The position numbers were made by a program, and so were the translations under genes. Shown piece by piece: positions 8,411 through 18,820 of a DNA stretch of 64,000 nt. The notes below the pieces were generated by a model. It saw nothing but the letters and a program-made list of their open reading frames with translations, ran no database searches and was not told the origin of the DNA. The DNA is from Pseudomonas fluorescens (GTDB taxonomy: Bacteria; Pseudomonadota; Gammaproteobacteria; Pseudomonadales; Pseudomonadaceae): the NCBI RefSeq assembly GCF_902497875.1, contig NZ_CABVHY010000001.1, forward strand, positions 248,001 through 312,000, given 5' to 3'. Within the stretch, counting starts at the first letter, position 1, and every line of letters begins with the position of its first letter.

Positions 8411-9733
8411 ATGTTGAAACGATCTCTACTCAGTGGCCTGGCGCTGGCAATCAGCCTGAGCGCCGCCTTTACCGCGCAGGCGGATAACGAACAGTACTTC
8501 CCGCTGCAGAGCTATCGGGTCGGTCCTTATGCCGCCGGTGGTAGCGGTTTTTTTGGTGGTTTTATCGACTACCTCAAGTACGTCAATGCCAATGGTGGGG
8601 TCAACGGCGTCAAGCTGACCTGGAGCGAGTGCGAAACCGAATACGTGGTCGAGAAGGGCGTGGAGTGCTACGAACGCCTGAAAAAAGGCCACAATGGCGC
8701 GCCTGCCGCCGCTACCAACCCGCTGTCGGTGGGCATTGCCTATGCCACCCTGGAGCGCTCGACCGCGGACAAACTGCCGCTGATCACCATCAACCACGGC
8801 CGTACCGATTCCACTGACGGCAGCGTGTTCCCCTATGCCTTCCCCTTGCAGCTGAACCCGTACTCCGAGGTGTCGGCGATCATCAACTACATCGGCCAGC
8901 AGGCCGGTGGCCTGGACCAGCTCAAGGGCAAGAAGATCGTCACCCTGTATCACGGCTCGCCCTACGGCAAGGAAACCAATGAGGTGTTGCAGACCCTGGC
9001 CGACAAGTACGGGTTCAAGCTGACGCTGCTGGAAGTGGCTCATCCAGGCAACGAACAGCAGTCGCAATGGCTCAACATTCGCCGGGAAAAACCCGACTGG
9101 GTGATTCTGCGCGGCTGGGGCGTGATGAACCCGGTGGCGTTGAAAACCGCGCAGAAGGTCGGCTTCCCGGCGGATCACATCATCGGCAACATCTGGAGCA
9201 ACTCCGAGGACGATGCTGCCCCGGCCGGTGCCGCCGCCAAAGGCTATATCGCGATCACCACGCACCCCTCGGGCACTGGTTTCCCGGTCCTGCAAGGCAT
9301 CCAGCAGCAGGTGGTGGCCAAGGGCAATGGTGACTTGGCCGATCCGAAACGCTTTGGCACCGTGTATTACAACCTCGGGGTGGTGAACGGCATTCTCAAT
9401 GTTGAAGCCGTGCGCATTGCTCAGGAAAAATTCGGCAAGCAGCCGCTCACCGGCGAGCAGGTGCGCTGGGGTTTCGAGCATCTCAAGCTGGACGATGCCC
9501 GCCTCAAGGCGCTGGGTGCGCTGGGCCTGGTGCAACCCTTGCAGCTGTCGTGCTCGGACCATGAAGGGGGCGGTGCGGTGCGCTTCCAGCAGTGGGATGG
9601 CAGCCAGTGGAAACTGATCAGTGACTGGGTGCAGGCCGACCGTGCCTTACTCAGGCCGATCATTGAAGCCTCGTCGCACCAGTACGCCAAGGAAAAGGGC
9701 ATCACGCCGCGCGATTGCAGCCAGGACAGCTGA
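8411..9733 (+). CDS. Periplasmic substrate-binding protein, type I fold (LivK-like)
   Basis: A 440-residue protein. A signal peptide of about 23 residues (MLKRSLLSG then a hydrophobic core, cleavage after TAQA) is followed by a Peripla_BP_6 domain with GGFIDYLKYVNANGGVNG at the front and two nearby Cys (WSECETEY and VECYERL) that could form a disulfide. It would bind the ligand of the LivGHMF-like transporter. It is longer than a typical LivK (about 370 residues), like the urea/amide and aromatic-acid binding relatives found next to AMP-ligase genes. The ligand is not known; genomic context favours an organosulfur compound. Confidence 0.85.
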   Translation: MLKRSLLSGLALAISLSAAFTAQADNEQYFPLQSYRVGPYAAGGSGFFGGFIDYLKYVNANGGVNGVKLTWSECETEYVVEKGVECYERLKKGHNGAPAAATNPLSVGIAYATLERSTADKLPLITINHGRTDSTDGSVFPYAFPLQLNPYSEVSAIINYIGQQAGGLDQLKGKKIVTLYHGSPYGKETNEVLQTLADKYGFKLTLLEVAHPGNEQQSQWLNIRREKPDWVILRGWGVMNPVALKTAQKVGFPADHIIGNIWSNSEDDAAPAGAAAKGYIAITTHPSGTGFPVLQGIQQQVVAKGNGDLADPKRFGTVYYNLGVVNGILNVEAVRIAQEKFGKQPLTGEQVRWGFEHLKLDDARLKALGALGLVQPLQLSCSDHEGGGAVRFQQWDGSQWKLISDWVQADRALLRPIIEASSHQYAKEKGITPRDCSQDS

Positions 9734-9820
9734 GAGGTGAATCGGGCGTGCGGCGCGCTGTAGGAGGTGGCCACGCTCGCTTGACTGATTGGCATCAGGC
9801 AGGTGTCCCGGCATATTTTT

Positions 9821-9830
9821 GGGGGGGGGG
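9821..9830 (+). repeat. Run of ten G residues before livF
   Basis: An uninterrupted G10 tract, preceded by T5, ends 8 bases before the ATG at 9839 and overlaps the only possible ribosome-binding sequence (GGAG at its right end). Length changes here would alter translation start spacing. Confidence 0.85.
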
Positions 9831-9838
9831 AGAGCAGC

Positions 9839-10609
9839 ATGAACCACGTACCGATCTTGCAGATCGACGCGATTGAAGTCCTTTATGAACAGGCAATCCT
9901 CGCCGTGCGCGGGGTATCCCTGGCGGTGCCGCAAGGGCAGATCGTGGTGTTGTTGGGGGCCAACGGTGCCGGTAAAAGCACCACGTTGAAGACCGCGTCC
10001 AATCTGGTGAGGGCCGAGCGGGGCGAGGTGGTACAGGGGCGGATTCTGTATCGAGGCCAGGATGTCACCCGCAGTACGCCCCATAGCCTGGTGGCCAGCG
10101 GACTGGTGCAGGTGCTGGAAGGCCGGCATTGCTTTGCCCAACTGACCGTGGAGGAAAACCTGCTGACGGGCGCCTTTGCGCGTCAGGTGTCCCGTGGGCA
10201 ACTGAAGGCTGATCTGGAACGTATTTACAGTCAGTTTCCGCGACTCAAGCTGCGGCGCAAAAGCCTGGCCGGCTACACCTCTGGCGGTGAACAGCAGATG
10301 GTTGCGCTTGGCCGGGCGCTGATGGCCCGGCCACAACTGGTGCTGCTGGACGAACCTTCGATGGGGCTGGCGCCGCAGATCGTCGAGGAGATCTTCGAGA
10401 TTATCCATCAGCTCAATCAGCGCGATGGCGTGAGCTTTTTGATTGCCGAGCAGAACATCAACCTGGCCCTGCGTTATGCCCAGTACGGCTACGTGCTGGA
10501 AAGCGGCCGGGTCGTCAGCGAAGGCACGGCCGAGCAGTTGGCCGCGCGCAGTGATATTCAGGATTTCTACCTGGGGGGCGGCACCGGTGGCACAGGGGCT
10601 GCGGCTTGA
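9839..10609 (+). CDS. Liv-type ABC transporter ATP-binding protein (LivF-like)
   Basis: A 256-residue ATPase with Walker A GANGAGKST, the LivF-type signature YTSGGEQQMVALGRAL and Walker B LVLLDEPSMGLAP, then the AEQN switch segment. It is the second ATPase of the transporter. The start at 9839 is the first ATG after the G10 tract and matches the family's usual N-terminus. A 105-base gap, longer than others in the operon, separates it from the binding-protein gene; a strong terminator follows. Confidence 0.88.
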   Translation: MNHVPILQIDAIEVLYEQAILAVRGVSLAVPQGQIVVLLGANGAGKSTTLKTASNLVRAERGEVVQGRILYRGQDVTRSTPHSLVASGLVQVLEGRHCFAQLTVEENLLTGAFARQVSRGQLKADLERIYSQFPRLKLRRKSLAGYTSGGEQQMVALGRALMARPQLVLLDEPSMGLAPQIVEEIFEIIHQLNQRDGVSFLIAEQNINLALRYAQYGYVLESGRVVSEGTAEQLAARSDIQDFYLGGGTGGTGAAA

Positions 10610-10623
10610 CGACAAGGAAGGTG

Positions 10624-10673
10624 GATAGGGCTTATCCCTGGCTCAAATCATTGAGCCAGGGATGAGCCCTATC
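10624..10673. terminator. Long hairpin between convergent livF-like and sfnR genes
   Basis: A 23-bp stem with one mismatch, left arm starting GATAGGGCTTATCCC, with an ATCA loop. It ends the sfnF-livF operon and, on the other strand, the msuE-msuC-sfnR operon, whose last stop codon is 6 bases away. Confidence 0.85.
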
Positions 10674-10678
10674 GCAGT

Positions 10679-11782
<1,104 letters not shown>

Positions 11783-11790
11783 GGTCGGGC

Positions 11791-12978
11791 CTATGAATAA
11801 AAGGACGGAGTGGGCAGCGCCGTGTTGAGCGCCCAGTCACCCAGTTCATGGAGCTTGTAGTCCACGGGGTCGTGCAGGGTCTGGGTGCGTAGGTTGCGCC
11901 AGTGACGATCAAGGCGTAGCGCGGCATGGGTGGCGCGGGCGCCGGTCACTTCAAACAGGCTGCTGGTCAGGTCCAGGCCGGTGCGGGTGGCCGCGACCTT
12001 GGCGGTGGCAATGGCCAAAGCCAGTTGGCCACGCTCCTCGGCGCCTAGCCGGTGCTCCTTGCTCCAGGCTTTGTCGAGCAGGGCGTTGGCGCGTTCAGTG
12101 AGCAGGCGCACGCTTTCCAGTCCGACCCAGAATTCGCCGTAATGGCGCAGGACATAGGGGTCTTGATTGGCCTGGCTGACGTTGGCCTTGAACCAGGGGC
12201 GCGTTTCCTTGAGGGTGTAATTGCGAGCTTCTTCGAACGCGCCCTCGGCGATACCGAGGAAGATATTGACGAAGGTCAGTTGGGCGATCAGCGGGCGCAG
12301 ACAGGCAAAGGGCGTGCTCAGCGGGCCGGGATCGAGCAGCAATTCATTCTCTTCCACGCGGACCCGCTCGAAGGTGGCGCTGCCGCTGTCGGTCTGCCGT
12401 TGGCCGATATTGTCCCAGTCGCCGTGCAAGGTGATGCCGGTGCGGTGGCTGGGAATGGCGGCGATCAGCAGTTTGCCGCTGGTGGATTCGTCCAGCGCCG
12501 AGGCAATCAGCATTTCCGAATCGGCGGAGCCTGAGCAGAAACTCTTGCGCCCGGAAAATTCGCGCCAGCCGGCGAGCTTTTTCGACAGGGTGCGGGTGTC
12601 CAGCGGGTTAAGGGCGTTGCCCCAGAACCAGTTGTTGCGCGCGGTCTGTTCGAACCAGGGCTGCCACTGTTCGGGCCGGGAAAACAGGCGCACCGTGGCC
12701 AGCATCAAATGCTGGAAGCCGAACACATGGGCAATCGAGCTGTCGACCCTGGCGAACTCGCGCACCACTTCCAGGGTGTCGCTCCAGCTGGCGCCAAGGC
12801 CACCATATTGCTGGTCAATTTTCATGGCCAGCAGGCCGCTGCGGCGCAGCTCGTCACGCTCGGCTTTCGGCGTGCCGCCCAGATGGTCGCGTTCGGCGGC
12901 GGTTCGGGAAAACTCGGCGGCGAGCGTCCGGGCGATCTGCAGCGGGGTTTCAAGTTTGGGTGTATGGATAGCGGTCAC
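11791..12978 (-). CDS. msuC: FMNH2-dependent methanesulfinate monooxygenase
   Basis: A 395-residue acyl-CoA dehydrogenase-fold monooxygenase close to DszC in pattern: AAERDHLGGTPKAERDELRRSGLL, WDNIGQRQTDSGS, and the C-terminal LDRHWRNLRTQTLHDPVDYK. MsuC oxidises methanesulfinate to methanesulfonate with reduced flavin from MsuE. It lies between msuE (10-base gap) and sfnR (8-base gap) on the minus strand, the order seen in other Pseudomonas. The dimethylsulfone product of SfnG is its natural substrate. Confidence 0.88.
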   Translation of the reverse strand: MTAIHTPKLETPLQIARTLAAEFSRTAAERDHLGGTPKAERDELRRSGLLAMKIDQQYGGLGASWSDTLEVVREFARVDSSIAHVFGFQHLMLATVRLFSRPEQWQPWFEQTARNNWFWGNALNPLDTRTLSKKLAGWREFSGRKSFCSGSADSEMLIASALDESTSGKLLIAAIPSHRTGITLHGDWDNIGQRQTDSGSATFERVRVEENELLLDPGPLSTPFACLRPLIAQLTFVNIFLGIAEGAFEEARNYTLKETRPWFKANVSQANQDPYVLRHYGEFWVGLESVRLLTERANALLDKAWSKEHRLGAEERGQLALAIATAKVAATRTGLDLTSSLFEVTGARATHAALRLDRHWRNLRTQTLHDPVDYKLHELGDWALNTALPTPSFYS

Positions 12979-12988
12979 AGGCTGTTCC

Positions 12989-13552
12989 TCAGGCTGTTTT
13001 CCGCAAGTCGGCGGCGTTGGCGATGAACAGCGGTGCGGCCCGTTCGACTGCCAGGCGGATGCGTGTTTTCAGCGCTTCGCTGCTGATCCGGTAATTCGTG
13101 AAATCGGCTTCCGAGGCATACACGCCCAGGGGCAGGGTCACCGACTGGAAGAAGCTGAACAGCGGGCGCAACTGGTGATCGATTACCAGCGCATGCCGGT
13201 CGCTGCCACCGGTGGCGGCCAGCAACACCGGGGTGCCGATCAATGCGTCCTGGCCAATCAGGTCGAACAGATGCTTGAACTGGCCCGGGTAGGCGCCACG
13301 GTAGACCGGTGCGGCAACCACCAGCAGGTCCGCCGATTCAATCGCATTCAACTCGTACTCGACGGTTTCCGGCAGCTCCTGGCGGGACATGGCGCTGCCC
13401 AGCGGGCGGACAATGTCGCCCAGTTCGATGATGCGGCTTTCGATCGGCAGGTAGTGGCTCAGCTCAGTGACGATGGCCTGGACCAGTACCAGGGTGCGCG
13501 ACGGACGATAGGTTCCACCGGAAACGGCGACGACTTTAAGTGGAGTGCTCAT
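12989..13552 (-). CDS. msuE: NADH-dependent FMN reductase MsuE
   Basis: A 187-residue flavodoxin-like reductase with VVAVSGGTYRPSRT, AAPVYRGAYPGQFKHLFDLIG and ATGGSDRHAL, clearly paralogous to SfnF at 2611. It provides FMNH2 to MsuC and MsuD. The ATG at 13552 is chosen, not the one at 13591, because the sigma-54 promoter at 13595-13610 would start transcription within the first codons of the longer version; AGGA precedes the chosen start. It has no Cys and one internal Met. Confidence 0.9.
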   Translation of the reverse strand: MSTPLKVVAVSGGTYRPSRTLVLVQAIVTELSHYLPIESRIIELGDIVRPLGSAMSRQELPETVEYELNAIESADLLVVAAPVYRGAYPGQFKHLFDLIGQDALIGTPVLLAATGGSDRHALVIDHQLRPLFSFFQSVTLPLGVYASEADFTNYRISSEALKTRIRLAVERAAPLFIANAADLRKTA

Positions 13553-13594
13553 GGGGTCTGTTCCTGTTCGAGTTGCGGGATGTTCAGTCATCAG

Positions 13595-13610
13595 AGCAAA
13601 AGTTGTTCCA
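13595..13610 (-). promoter_or_regulatory. Sigma-54 promoter of msuE-msuC-sfnR
   Basis: On the minus strand the sequence is TGGAACAACTTTTGCT, with a perfect TTGCT -12 element and GG-N10-GC spacing. It fixes the msuE start to 13552. Confidence 0.82.
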
Positions 13611-13665
13611 AGGTTAAAATAACTATAAAAAACAATAAGTTAATCTTTAATTTGGTCTCGACTGC

Positions 13666-13737
13666 TGTTGCCTGGGCAGCGAACTGTTGAGCGACTGTTG
13701 CGTGAGCAACAAGGGCACTGCTGTTTGTCGGGCAACA
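13666..13737. promoter_or_regulatory. Three enhancer-like palindromes upstream of msuE
   Basis: Three copies of a TGTTGC-N4-GCAACA motif: TGTTGC-CTGG-GCAGCG at 13666-13681 (right arm degenerate), the perfect TGTTGC-GTGA-GCAACA at 13696-13711, and TGTTTG-TCGG-GCAACA at 13722-13737. They stand 60-140 bp upstream of the sigma-54 promoter and are about 26-30 bp apart, as expected for SfnR binding. Confidence 0.7.
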
Positions 13738-13926
13738 CTGCGGTATCCATGAATTGAATGTAAATGATCTAAAAAACATCTAATAAATACTTTTTGGTTA
13801 TTAGCTTAAGGTTTTGTCGGGCTGCCAGTGCCAGGCGAGCCGCTTTTGGCCGGCCTTGGCCGGCCGAAATCAGTGGGCAATGCCCCCTCGGATCGGCCAA
13901 GTGTTGCTCAGCCAATAGCGGTTCAA

Positions 13927-13954
13927 CATCACTGTTGCGTGGGCAACAGTGATG
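13927..13954. promoter_or_regulatory. Perfect 12-bp-arm palindrome upstream of msuD
   Basis: Left arm CATCACTGTTGC, spacer GTGG, right arm its exact complement. The core TGTTGC-N4-GCAACA is the same as upstream of msuE. It lies about 95 bp upstream of the sigma-54 promoter at 14049. Confidence 0.75.
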
Positions 13955-14048
13955 TAGACCCAGGCGCATGGCATTCACCGTCCACCGTCGCCGCTCAGGG
14001 AGCTGTGTACGGTGCCTGCAGGCCCGCAACGCACGGCTTCAAGGCTTC

Positions 14049-14064
14049 TGGTATGCCTCTTGCT
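14049..14064 (+). promoter_or_regulatory. Sigma-54 promoter of msuD
   Basis: TGGTATGCCTCTTGCT has GG-N10-GC spacing and a perfect TTGCT -12 element. The msuD start is 127 bases downstream. Confidence 0.75.
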
Positions 14065-14190
14065 CTGACACCTGACTCTCCAGCAGCAGTGCTGATCAGG
14101 GCGCCACAGAGTGCTCGTTTCCTATATCTGCCGGCCGATGTGCCGTGCGCCTTGTGATCCAGCCCTGTATCACTTCCTGAGGCCTGTACT

Positions 14191-15330
14191 ATGAGTTTGG
14201 ATATTTTCTGGTTCCTCCCTACCTCCGGTGACACCCGCTACCTGGGTAAGTCCGAGTCCGGCCGCCCGGCCACCAACCAGTACATGCGCCAGATCGCCGT
14301 GGCTGCGGAAAACCTTGGCTACGACGGCCTGTTGATTCCCACCGGCAGCAGTTGCCTTGATCCCTGGGTCACCGCTGCCAGCCTGGTACCAGTGACCAGC
14401 CGGATTAAGTTGTTGGTGGCCTTGCGCACCTCAGTCAGCAGCCCGACCGTAACGGCACGCCAGGCCGCCAGCCTCGACCAGGCCCTGGGTGGGCGCCTGC
14501 TGCTCAACGTGGTCCCCGGTGGCGATGCAGCCGAGCTGGCCGCCGAGGGCGTGTACCTCAAGCACGATGAACGCTATGAGGCCGCTGATGAGTTCCTCAC
14601 CGTCTGGCGTCGGATAATGCAGGGTGAAACGGTCGACTTCGAGGGCAAGCACATCCATGTGAAGCGGGCACAGAATTTCTTCCCGCCGGTGCAGAAACCC
14701 TATCCGCCGCTGTACTTCGGTGGCTCTTCGCCGGCCGCCCACGAGCTGGCCGCCAAACACGTGGACGCCTACCTGACCTGGGGCGAGCCACCGGCCGCGG
14801 TGGCCGAGAAGATCGCAGATGTACGTGCCCGCGCCGCGAAGCACGGCCGCACGGTGCGTTTTGGCGTACGTCTGCATGTGATCGTGCGTGAAACCAACGA
14901 ACAAGCCTGGGCCGCTGCCAACGAACTGATCCAGTACCTGGACGACGAGACCATCGCCCAGGCCCAGGCCAACTACGCGACCATGGACTCCGAAGGCCAG
15001 CGCCGCATGGCTGCGCTGCACGGTGGCCGTCGCGATCAGCTGGAAGTCAGTCCCAACCTGTGGGCCGGTGTCGGCCTGGTGCGCGGGGGTGCCGGTACTG
15101 CCTTGGTCGGTGACCCACAGACCGTTGCCGCCCGGCTTCAGGAATACGTCGACCTCGGCGTCGACAGCTTCGTGCTCTCAGGTTATCCGCACCTGGAGGA
15201 GGCCTACCGCTTCGCCGAACTGGTATTCCCGTTGCTGCCCGGCAAACAGGCGGTGACCGTCACTGAGGTGCTCACGGGCGGAGCCTTCGATGTGCGAGCA
15301 AAGACCAAACAAGAGGAAACCGCGGTATGA
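14191..15330 (+). CDS. msuD: FMNH2-dependent alkanesulfonate/methanesulfonate monooxygenase
   Basis: A 379-residue luciferase-like monooxygenase of the SsuD/MsuD group, starting [19 protein letters not shown], with [18 protein letters not shown] carrying the single Cys near the active site, [13 protein letters not shown] and [14 protein letters not shown]. It cleaves the C-S bond of methanesulfonate (or longer sulfonates) to give an aldehyde and sulfite. Its position divergent from msuE-msuC-sfnR and its own sigma-54 promoter support MsuD rather than SsuD. The stop codon overlaps the next start (ATGA), so translation is coupled. Confidence 0.88.
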   Translation: MSLDIFWFLPTSGDTRYLGKSESGRPATNQYMRQIAVAAENLGYDGLLIPTGSSCLDPWVTAASLVPVTSRIKLLVALRTSVSSPTVTARQAASLDQALGGRLLLNVVPGGDAAELAAEGVYLKHDERYEAADEFLTVWRRIMQGETVDFEGKHIHVKRAQNFFPPVQKPYPPLYFGGSSPAAHELAAKHVDAYLTWGEPPAAVAEKIADVRARAAKHGRTVRFGVRLHVIVRETNEQAWAAANELIQYLDDETIAQAQANYATMDSEGQRRMAALHGGRRDQLEVSPNLWAGVGLVRGGAGTALVGDPQTVAARLQEYVDLGVDSFVLSGYPHLEEAYRFAELVFPLLPGKQAVTVTEVLTGGAFDVRAKTKQEETAV

Positions 15331-16178
15331 AAGTGATCGACATGCGCTGCCGGCCGGCCTATCTGCACGATTTCTTTGGCGCCAATCCGGGCTCGGCGGG
15401 CTACGCCACCGCGCGCTGGCTGAATCGTCGCGTCGGTACTCGCGGCAGCGACGAGCATTTCGCCCGCTCGCTGACGCCAGAGGGTTTTATTGCCGAAGTC
15501 CGCGAAGCCGGTTTGAGCCAGGCGGTGGTGGTGGGGCGACACACCCCTGGCCAACACCTGCCGAATGATTTCATCCACGAAATCACCCATCCCCATCAGG
15601 AGCTGCTGGGTATCGCCGGCATTGACCCGACACTGCAGGGTATTGATGGCGCCATTGCCGAAATCGACCGGGCGATTGATCAACTCGGCCTGGTTGGTAT
15701 CGGCCTGGAGCCAGGCTTCGCCGTGCCGGCACGGCATCCGGATGACCCGCAGTACTTTCCCCTCTACGAACACTTGTCGCGCCGTGGCATTGCGCTGTTC
15801 CTGATGAGTGGACCGACCACGCCGGATCCGGCCTTCAACGACCCAGGCCGCCTGGCGGCGGTGGCGCGAGCGTTTCCCGATCTGAAAATCGTCTGCTACC
15901 ACGGCTACTGGCCGAACGTGGCGCAACTGCTGGGCGTAGCTTTTCGCTATGAAAACATCTTTGTCGTGCCGGACATGTACCTGTTCCTGCCGGGCAGCGA
16001 GGCCTTTGTCGCAGCAGCCAATGGGTTTCTGGGTGACCAACTGTTGTTTGGCTCGTCCTACCCGTTCCGGCCGATACGCCAGTCGATCGAGGATTTTCAG
16101 GCGCTGGGGTTCAAGGATCAGGTGCTGGATAAGTTGCTTTATGGGAATGCGGCGCGGGTGTTAGGGGTGGGCGGGTAG
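15327..16178 (+). CDS. Amidohydrolase-2 family TIM-barrel protein
   Basis: A 283-residue protein of the amidohydrolase-related family (ACMS decarboxylase/dicarboxylate hydrolase group): N-terminal [15 protein letters not shown], a central [28 protein letters not shown] with the metal His, and [11 protein letters not shown] near the C-terminus. The first metal motif is RCRP rather than the usual HxH, so metal binding may be altered. It is coupled to msuD by an ATGA overlap, so it should be made together with it. Possible roles are hydrolysis or decarboxylation of a sulfonate-derived product; none is established. Confidence 0.75.
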   Translation: MKVIDMRCRPAYLHDFFGANPGSAGYATARWLNRRVGTRGSDEHFARSLTPEGFIAEVREAGLSQAVVVGRHTPGQHLPNDFIHEITHPHQELLGIAGIDPTLQGIDGAIAEIDRAIDQLGLVGIGLEPGFAVPARHPDDPQYFPLYEHLSRRGIALFLMSGPTTPDPAFNDPGRLAAVARAFPDLKIVCYHGYWPNVAQLLGVAFRYENIFVVPDMYLFLPGSEAFVAAANGFLGDQLLFGSSYPFRPIRQSIEDFQALGFKDQVLDKLLYGNAARVLGVGG

Positions 16179-16183
16179 CCTTG

Positions 16184-16281
16184 AATCGACGCCCGCCGTT
16201 CACATGCAACACTTCGCCGGTCATGAAGCTTGAGCCGTTGCTGCACAGGAAGGCGATCCCCGACGCGATCTCCCTACTCGT
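16184..16281 (-). pseudogene. C-terminal remnant of a short-chain dehydrogenase gene
   Basis: Read on the minus strand, the segment translates as REIASGIAFLCSNG followed by SSFMTGEVLHVNGG, the unmistakable C-terminal signature of short-chain dehydrogenases. No Rossmann core lies upstream and the end runs into the preceding gene, so only about 32 codons survive. Confidence 0.7.
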
Positions 16282-16290
16282 GCACACGTC

Positions 16291-17307
16291 TCATTCGAGC
16301 AGGTCTTCTTTCTCATCCAGGGGTGATGATTGACTCGCGCATTCTCGTAGCCAGTTCATGAAAACCAGTAGTCGTTTGGGGATAGTCCCAAGCGGCGGGT
16401 GAACCAGATAATAATCGTAGTGGCCTGATCGGCTGAATCCGGCGAGGGGAAGAACGAGTTCGCCGCGATCCACTCGCTTCTGCACCAGCTGTTGACGGCC
16501 AATCGCGATACCGGCGTGGTTCATGGCTGCCGTCACACTCAAATCAGAGCGATCGAAGGTCAAGGTACGTTTGGGCAGTGCCGCGAGCAGGTTGTGCTGC
16601 TCTGCCCAGAGCGTCCACTCTGCATCATAGGCCGCATGATCCCAGGCCAGGGAGTCATGCAACGTTGTGCAGTTTCTTAAGTTCTCCGGGTTTTCCTCCA
16701 GGCGATGGCGTCGCGCATAGTCAGGACTGCACACCGGGGCCAGCCGTTCTCGCATCAATCGATGGCTCGTCAGTCCGGGAAATTCGCCATTGGCGTAGTA
16801 CAGGGCCAAGTCAATTTTGCGGGTTCGAAAATCGACATTGTCATTACCTACCCGCAGGTCCAATGACACCAAAGGGTAACGCTCGACAAAGTCCGCCAGC
16901 CTGGGAACCAGCCAGCATTGGGCGAAAGAAGGCCTTACATAGAGCGCGATGGAGCCAGCAACTTCAGCTTGTGACGATTGCTCAAGTGCTTCGGACAATT
17001 CTCCCATCGCATTCTGGAGTATTTCAAAGATACGTTCGCCTTCATCGGTCAGGCTGACCTGCCTGGTCAGGCGCTGGAACAGTTTCATGGCCAGCGCGGT
17101 TTCCAGCCGACTTATACGGTGGCTCACTGCGCTTGCGGTCAAACAAAGTTCCTGCGCCGCACGGGCGAAGCTCAGATGACGAGCGGCAACCAAAAAGGTG
17201 TGAAGGTTGGCGAACTGACTGCTGTTGAGCCTGGAACTGATACGCGGAGGAAGGTTGAGCACGACAGTTTTCCCTCGAGCACGAAAGCCGCCTGGTGCAG
17301 TACGCAT
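16291..17307 (-). CDS. dsdC: LysR-type activator of D-serine catabolism
   Basis: A 338-residue LysR regulator. The N-terminal helix-turn-helix reads NLHTFLVAARHLSFARAAQELCLTASAVSHRISRLE, and the effector domain contains RPSFAQCWLVPRLADF and the FDRSDLSVTAAMNHAGIAIGR segment conserved in DsdC. It should activate dsdX-dsdA in response to D-serine. It is collinear with and downstream of dsdA, whereas DsdC in enterobacteria is divergent; a 12-bp-stem hairpin lies between them. About 20 extra residues precede the usual N-terminus, so an internal start is possible. Confidence 0.85.
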   Translation of the reverse strand: MRTAPGGFRARGKTVVLNLPPRISSRLNSSQFANLHTFLVAARHLSFARAAQELCLTASAVSHRISRLETALAMKLFQRLTRQVSLTDEGERIFEILQNAMGELSEALEQSSQAEVAGSIALYVRPSFAQCWLVPRLADFVERYPLVSLDLRVGNDNVDFRTRKIDLALYYANGEFPGLTSHRLMRERLAPVCSPDYARRHRLEENPENLRNCTTLHDSLAWDHAAYDAEWTLWAEQHNLLAALPKRTLTFDRSDLSVTAAMNHAGIAIGRQQLVQKRVDRGELVLPLAGFSRSGHYDYYLVHPPLGTIPKRLLVFMNWLRECASQSSPLDEKEDLLE

Positions 17308-17324
17308 TTGCAGCGGTCAAACGT

Positions 17325-17363
17325 ACCGGATGTGGCTAAGACGTGCATCTTGCCACATCCGGT
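17325..17363. terminator. Hairpin between dsdA and dsdC
   Basis: Perfect 12-bp stem with left arm ACCGGATGTGGC and a 15-base loop. It lies after the dsdA stop and before the dsdC start and would limit read-through from dsdXA into dsdC. Confidence 0.65.
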
Positions 17364-17424
17364 TTTGCGCTTGAATCAGCGAGTACCCGGTCGCGTTCAT
17401 GCAGCGCGGGTCCCTATCGCCCGA

Positions 17425-18777
17425 TTAACCCTTGCCGAGCAATTCACGGCCCTTGGCCAGATACGCTTCCATCTCGTCGCCAGGCACCATGTTGCCGCCT
17501 GTAGCCCAAACCAAATGGGTGGCTCGCGCCATGGTTTGGTTGTCCAGGCCCGCGCGAGCCAAGTAGCCTTGCTGGTCGGCATGGACTCTGGCAATGCCGG
17601 GCACGCCGGCGAGCGCGGACGGCTCAAGGCGCACACCTTCGCTGCGCTCCATCAGGGCCAGCAAGCTGTACATTTCCTCGTCGCTGACGGTGTAGAAACC
17701 ATCCAGCAAGCGTTGCATGGCCTTGCCGACAAACCCTGAAGCGCGGCCGACGGCCAAGCCGTCGGCAGCCGTCACGTTGTCAATGCCAAAGTCTTGCACG
17801 CTCACTTCGTCGTGCAGCCCGGTATAGACGCCCAGCATCATGCATGGCGAGTGAGTGGGTTCGGCGAAGATGCAGTGGACAGCGTCACCGAAGGCGAGCT
17901 TCAGGCCGAAGGCTACGCCGCCAGGCGCGCCACCCACGCCACAGGGCAGATACACAAACAATGGGTGTTGCGCATCCACGCTGATATTAGCCACCGCTAA
18001 TTGCTTTTTCAGGCGCTCGGCGGCCACCGAGTAGCCCAGGAACAGGTTGACCGAGTTTTCATCGTCGACAAAATGGCAGGCTGGATCGGACTCCGCCTGT
18101 TTGCGGCCTTGCGCAACGGCCACGCTGTAATCGGAGGAGTACTCAACAACCGTAACGCCGTGTGAGCGCAACTTGTCTTTCTTCCACTGTCGCGCATCCG
18201 CCGACATATGCACGGTCACCTGGAAGCCCAACGCGGCCCCCATGATGCCGATGGACATACCCAGGTTACCGGTCGAGCCGACGGCTATTTTATATTGGCC
18301 GAAAAACGCCCGCGCTTTATCGCTGTCCAGCACTGCGTAGTCGTCGTCAAGCGTCAACAGATTTCCGGCCAACGCCAGGTCTTCGGCATGCTTGAGCACT
18401 TCATAGATACCACCGCGCGCCTTGATGGAACCCGAAATGGGCAGTTGGCTGTCCCGTTTGAGCCACAGTGCCCCTTCCAATGCCTGGCCGTAGCGCTCGC
18501 TCAGCAATTGCTGCAGGTGTGGCACAGGCAGAATGTCCGACTCGATAATGCCGCCACTGCATTGCGTTTCTGGAAACGCACGTCTGAGGTAAGAAGCGAA
18601 ACGCGTCAGTCGAGCGCTGGCATCGGCTACGTCCGCGGCCGTCAACCCCACATCGCTAATCGATTCCGCGACCGGAGCCACGGCAGGATTAAACCAAGTG
18701 GTTTCTTGCAGCGCGACCAGATCGCGAATCAAAGGATAACTGGCATACCAGCTTTCAAGTGTTCTTCCCAAAATCAT
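17425..18777 (-). CDS. dsdA: D-serine ammonia-lyase
   Basis: A 450-residue fold-type II PLP enzyme. The PLP lysine is in [15 protein letters not shown] (near residue 118), the phosphate-binding loop in [16 protein letters not shown], and the [10 protein letters not shown] loop is conserved in DsdA. It deaminates D-serine to pyruvate and ammonia in the cytoplasm, removing a toxic amino acid and supplying carbon and nitrogen. It follows dsdX after 43 bases on the same strand, which supports one operon. Confidence 0.94.
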   Translation of the reverse strand: MILGRTLESWYASYPLIRDLVALQETTWFNPAVAPVAESISDVGLTAADVADASARLTRFASYLRRAFPETQCSGGIIESDILPVPHLQQLLSERYGQALEGALWLKRDSQLPISGSIKARGGIYEVLKHAEDLALAGNLLTLDDDYAVLDSDKARAFFGQYKIAVGSTGNLGMSIGIMGAALGFQVTVHMSADARQWKKDKLRSHGVTVVEYSSDYSVAVAQGRKQAESDPACHFVDDENSVNLFLGYSVAAERLKKQLAVANISVDAQHPLFVYLPCGVGGAPGGVAFGLKLAFGDAVHCIFAEPTHSPCMMLGVYTGLHDEVSVQDFGIDNVTAADGLAVGRASGFVGKAMQRLLDGFYTVSDEEMYSLLALMERSEGVRLEPSALAGVPGIARVHADQQGYLARAGLDNQTMARATHLVWATGGNMVPGDEMEAYLAKGRELLGKG

Positions 18778-18820
18778 GACGTGGTCCCTTTAAACAATCA
18801 GGCTGAAAATACAGGTTAAT

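Noticed and set aside
5510..10609. Naming the ABC genes livGHMKF for branched-chain amino acids
   Set aside because: Only family-level similarity supports it; the operon and promoter context point to a sulfur-related substrate, so symbols were withheld.
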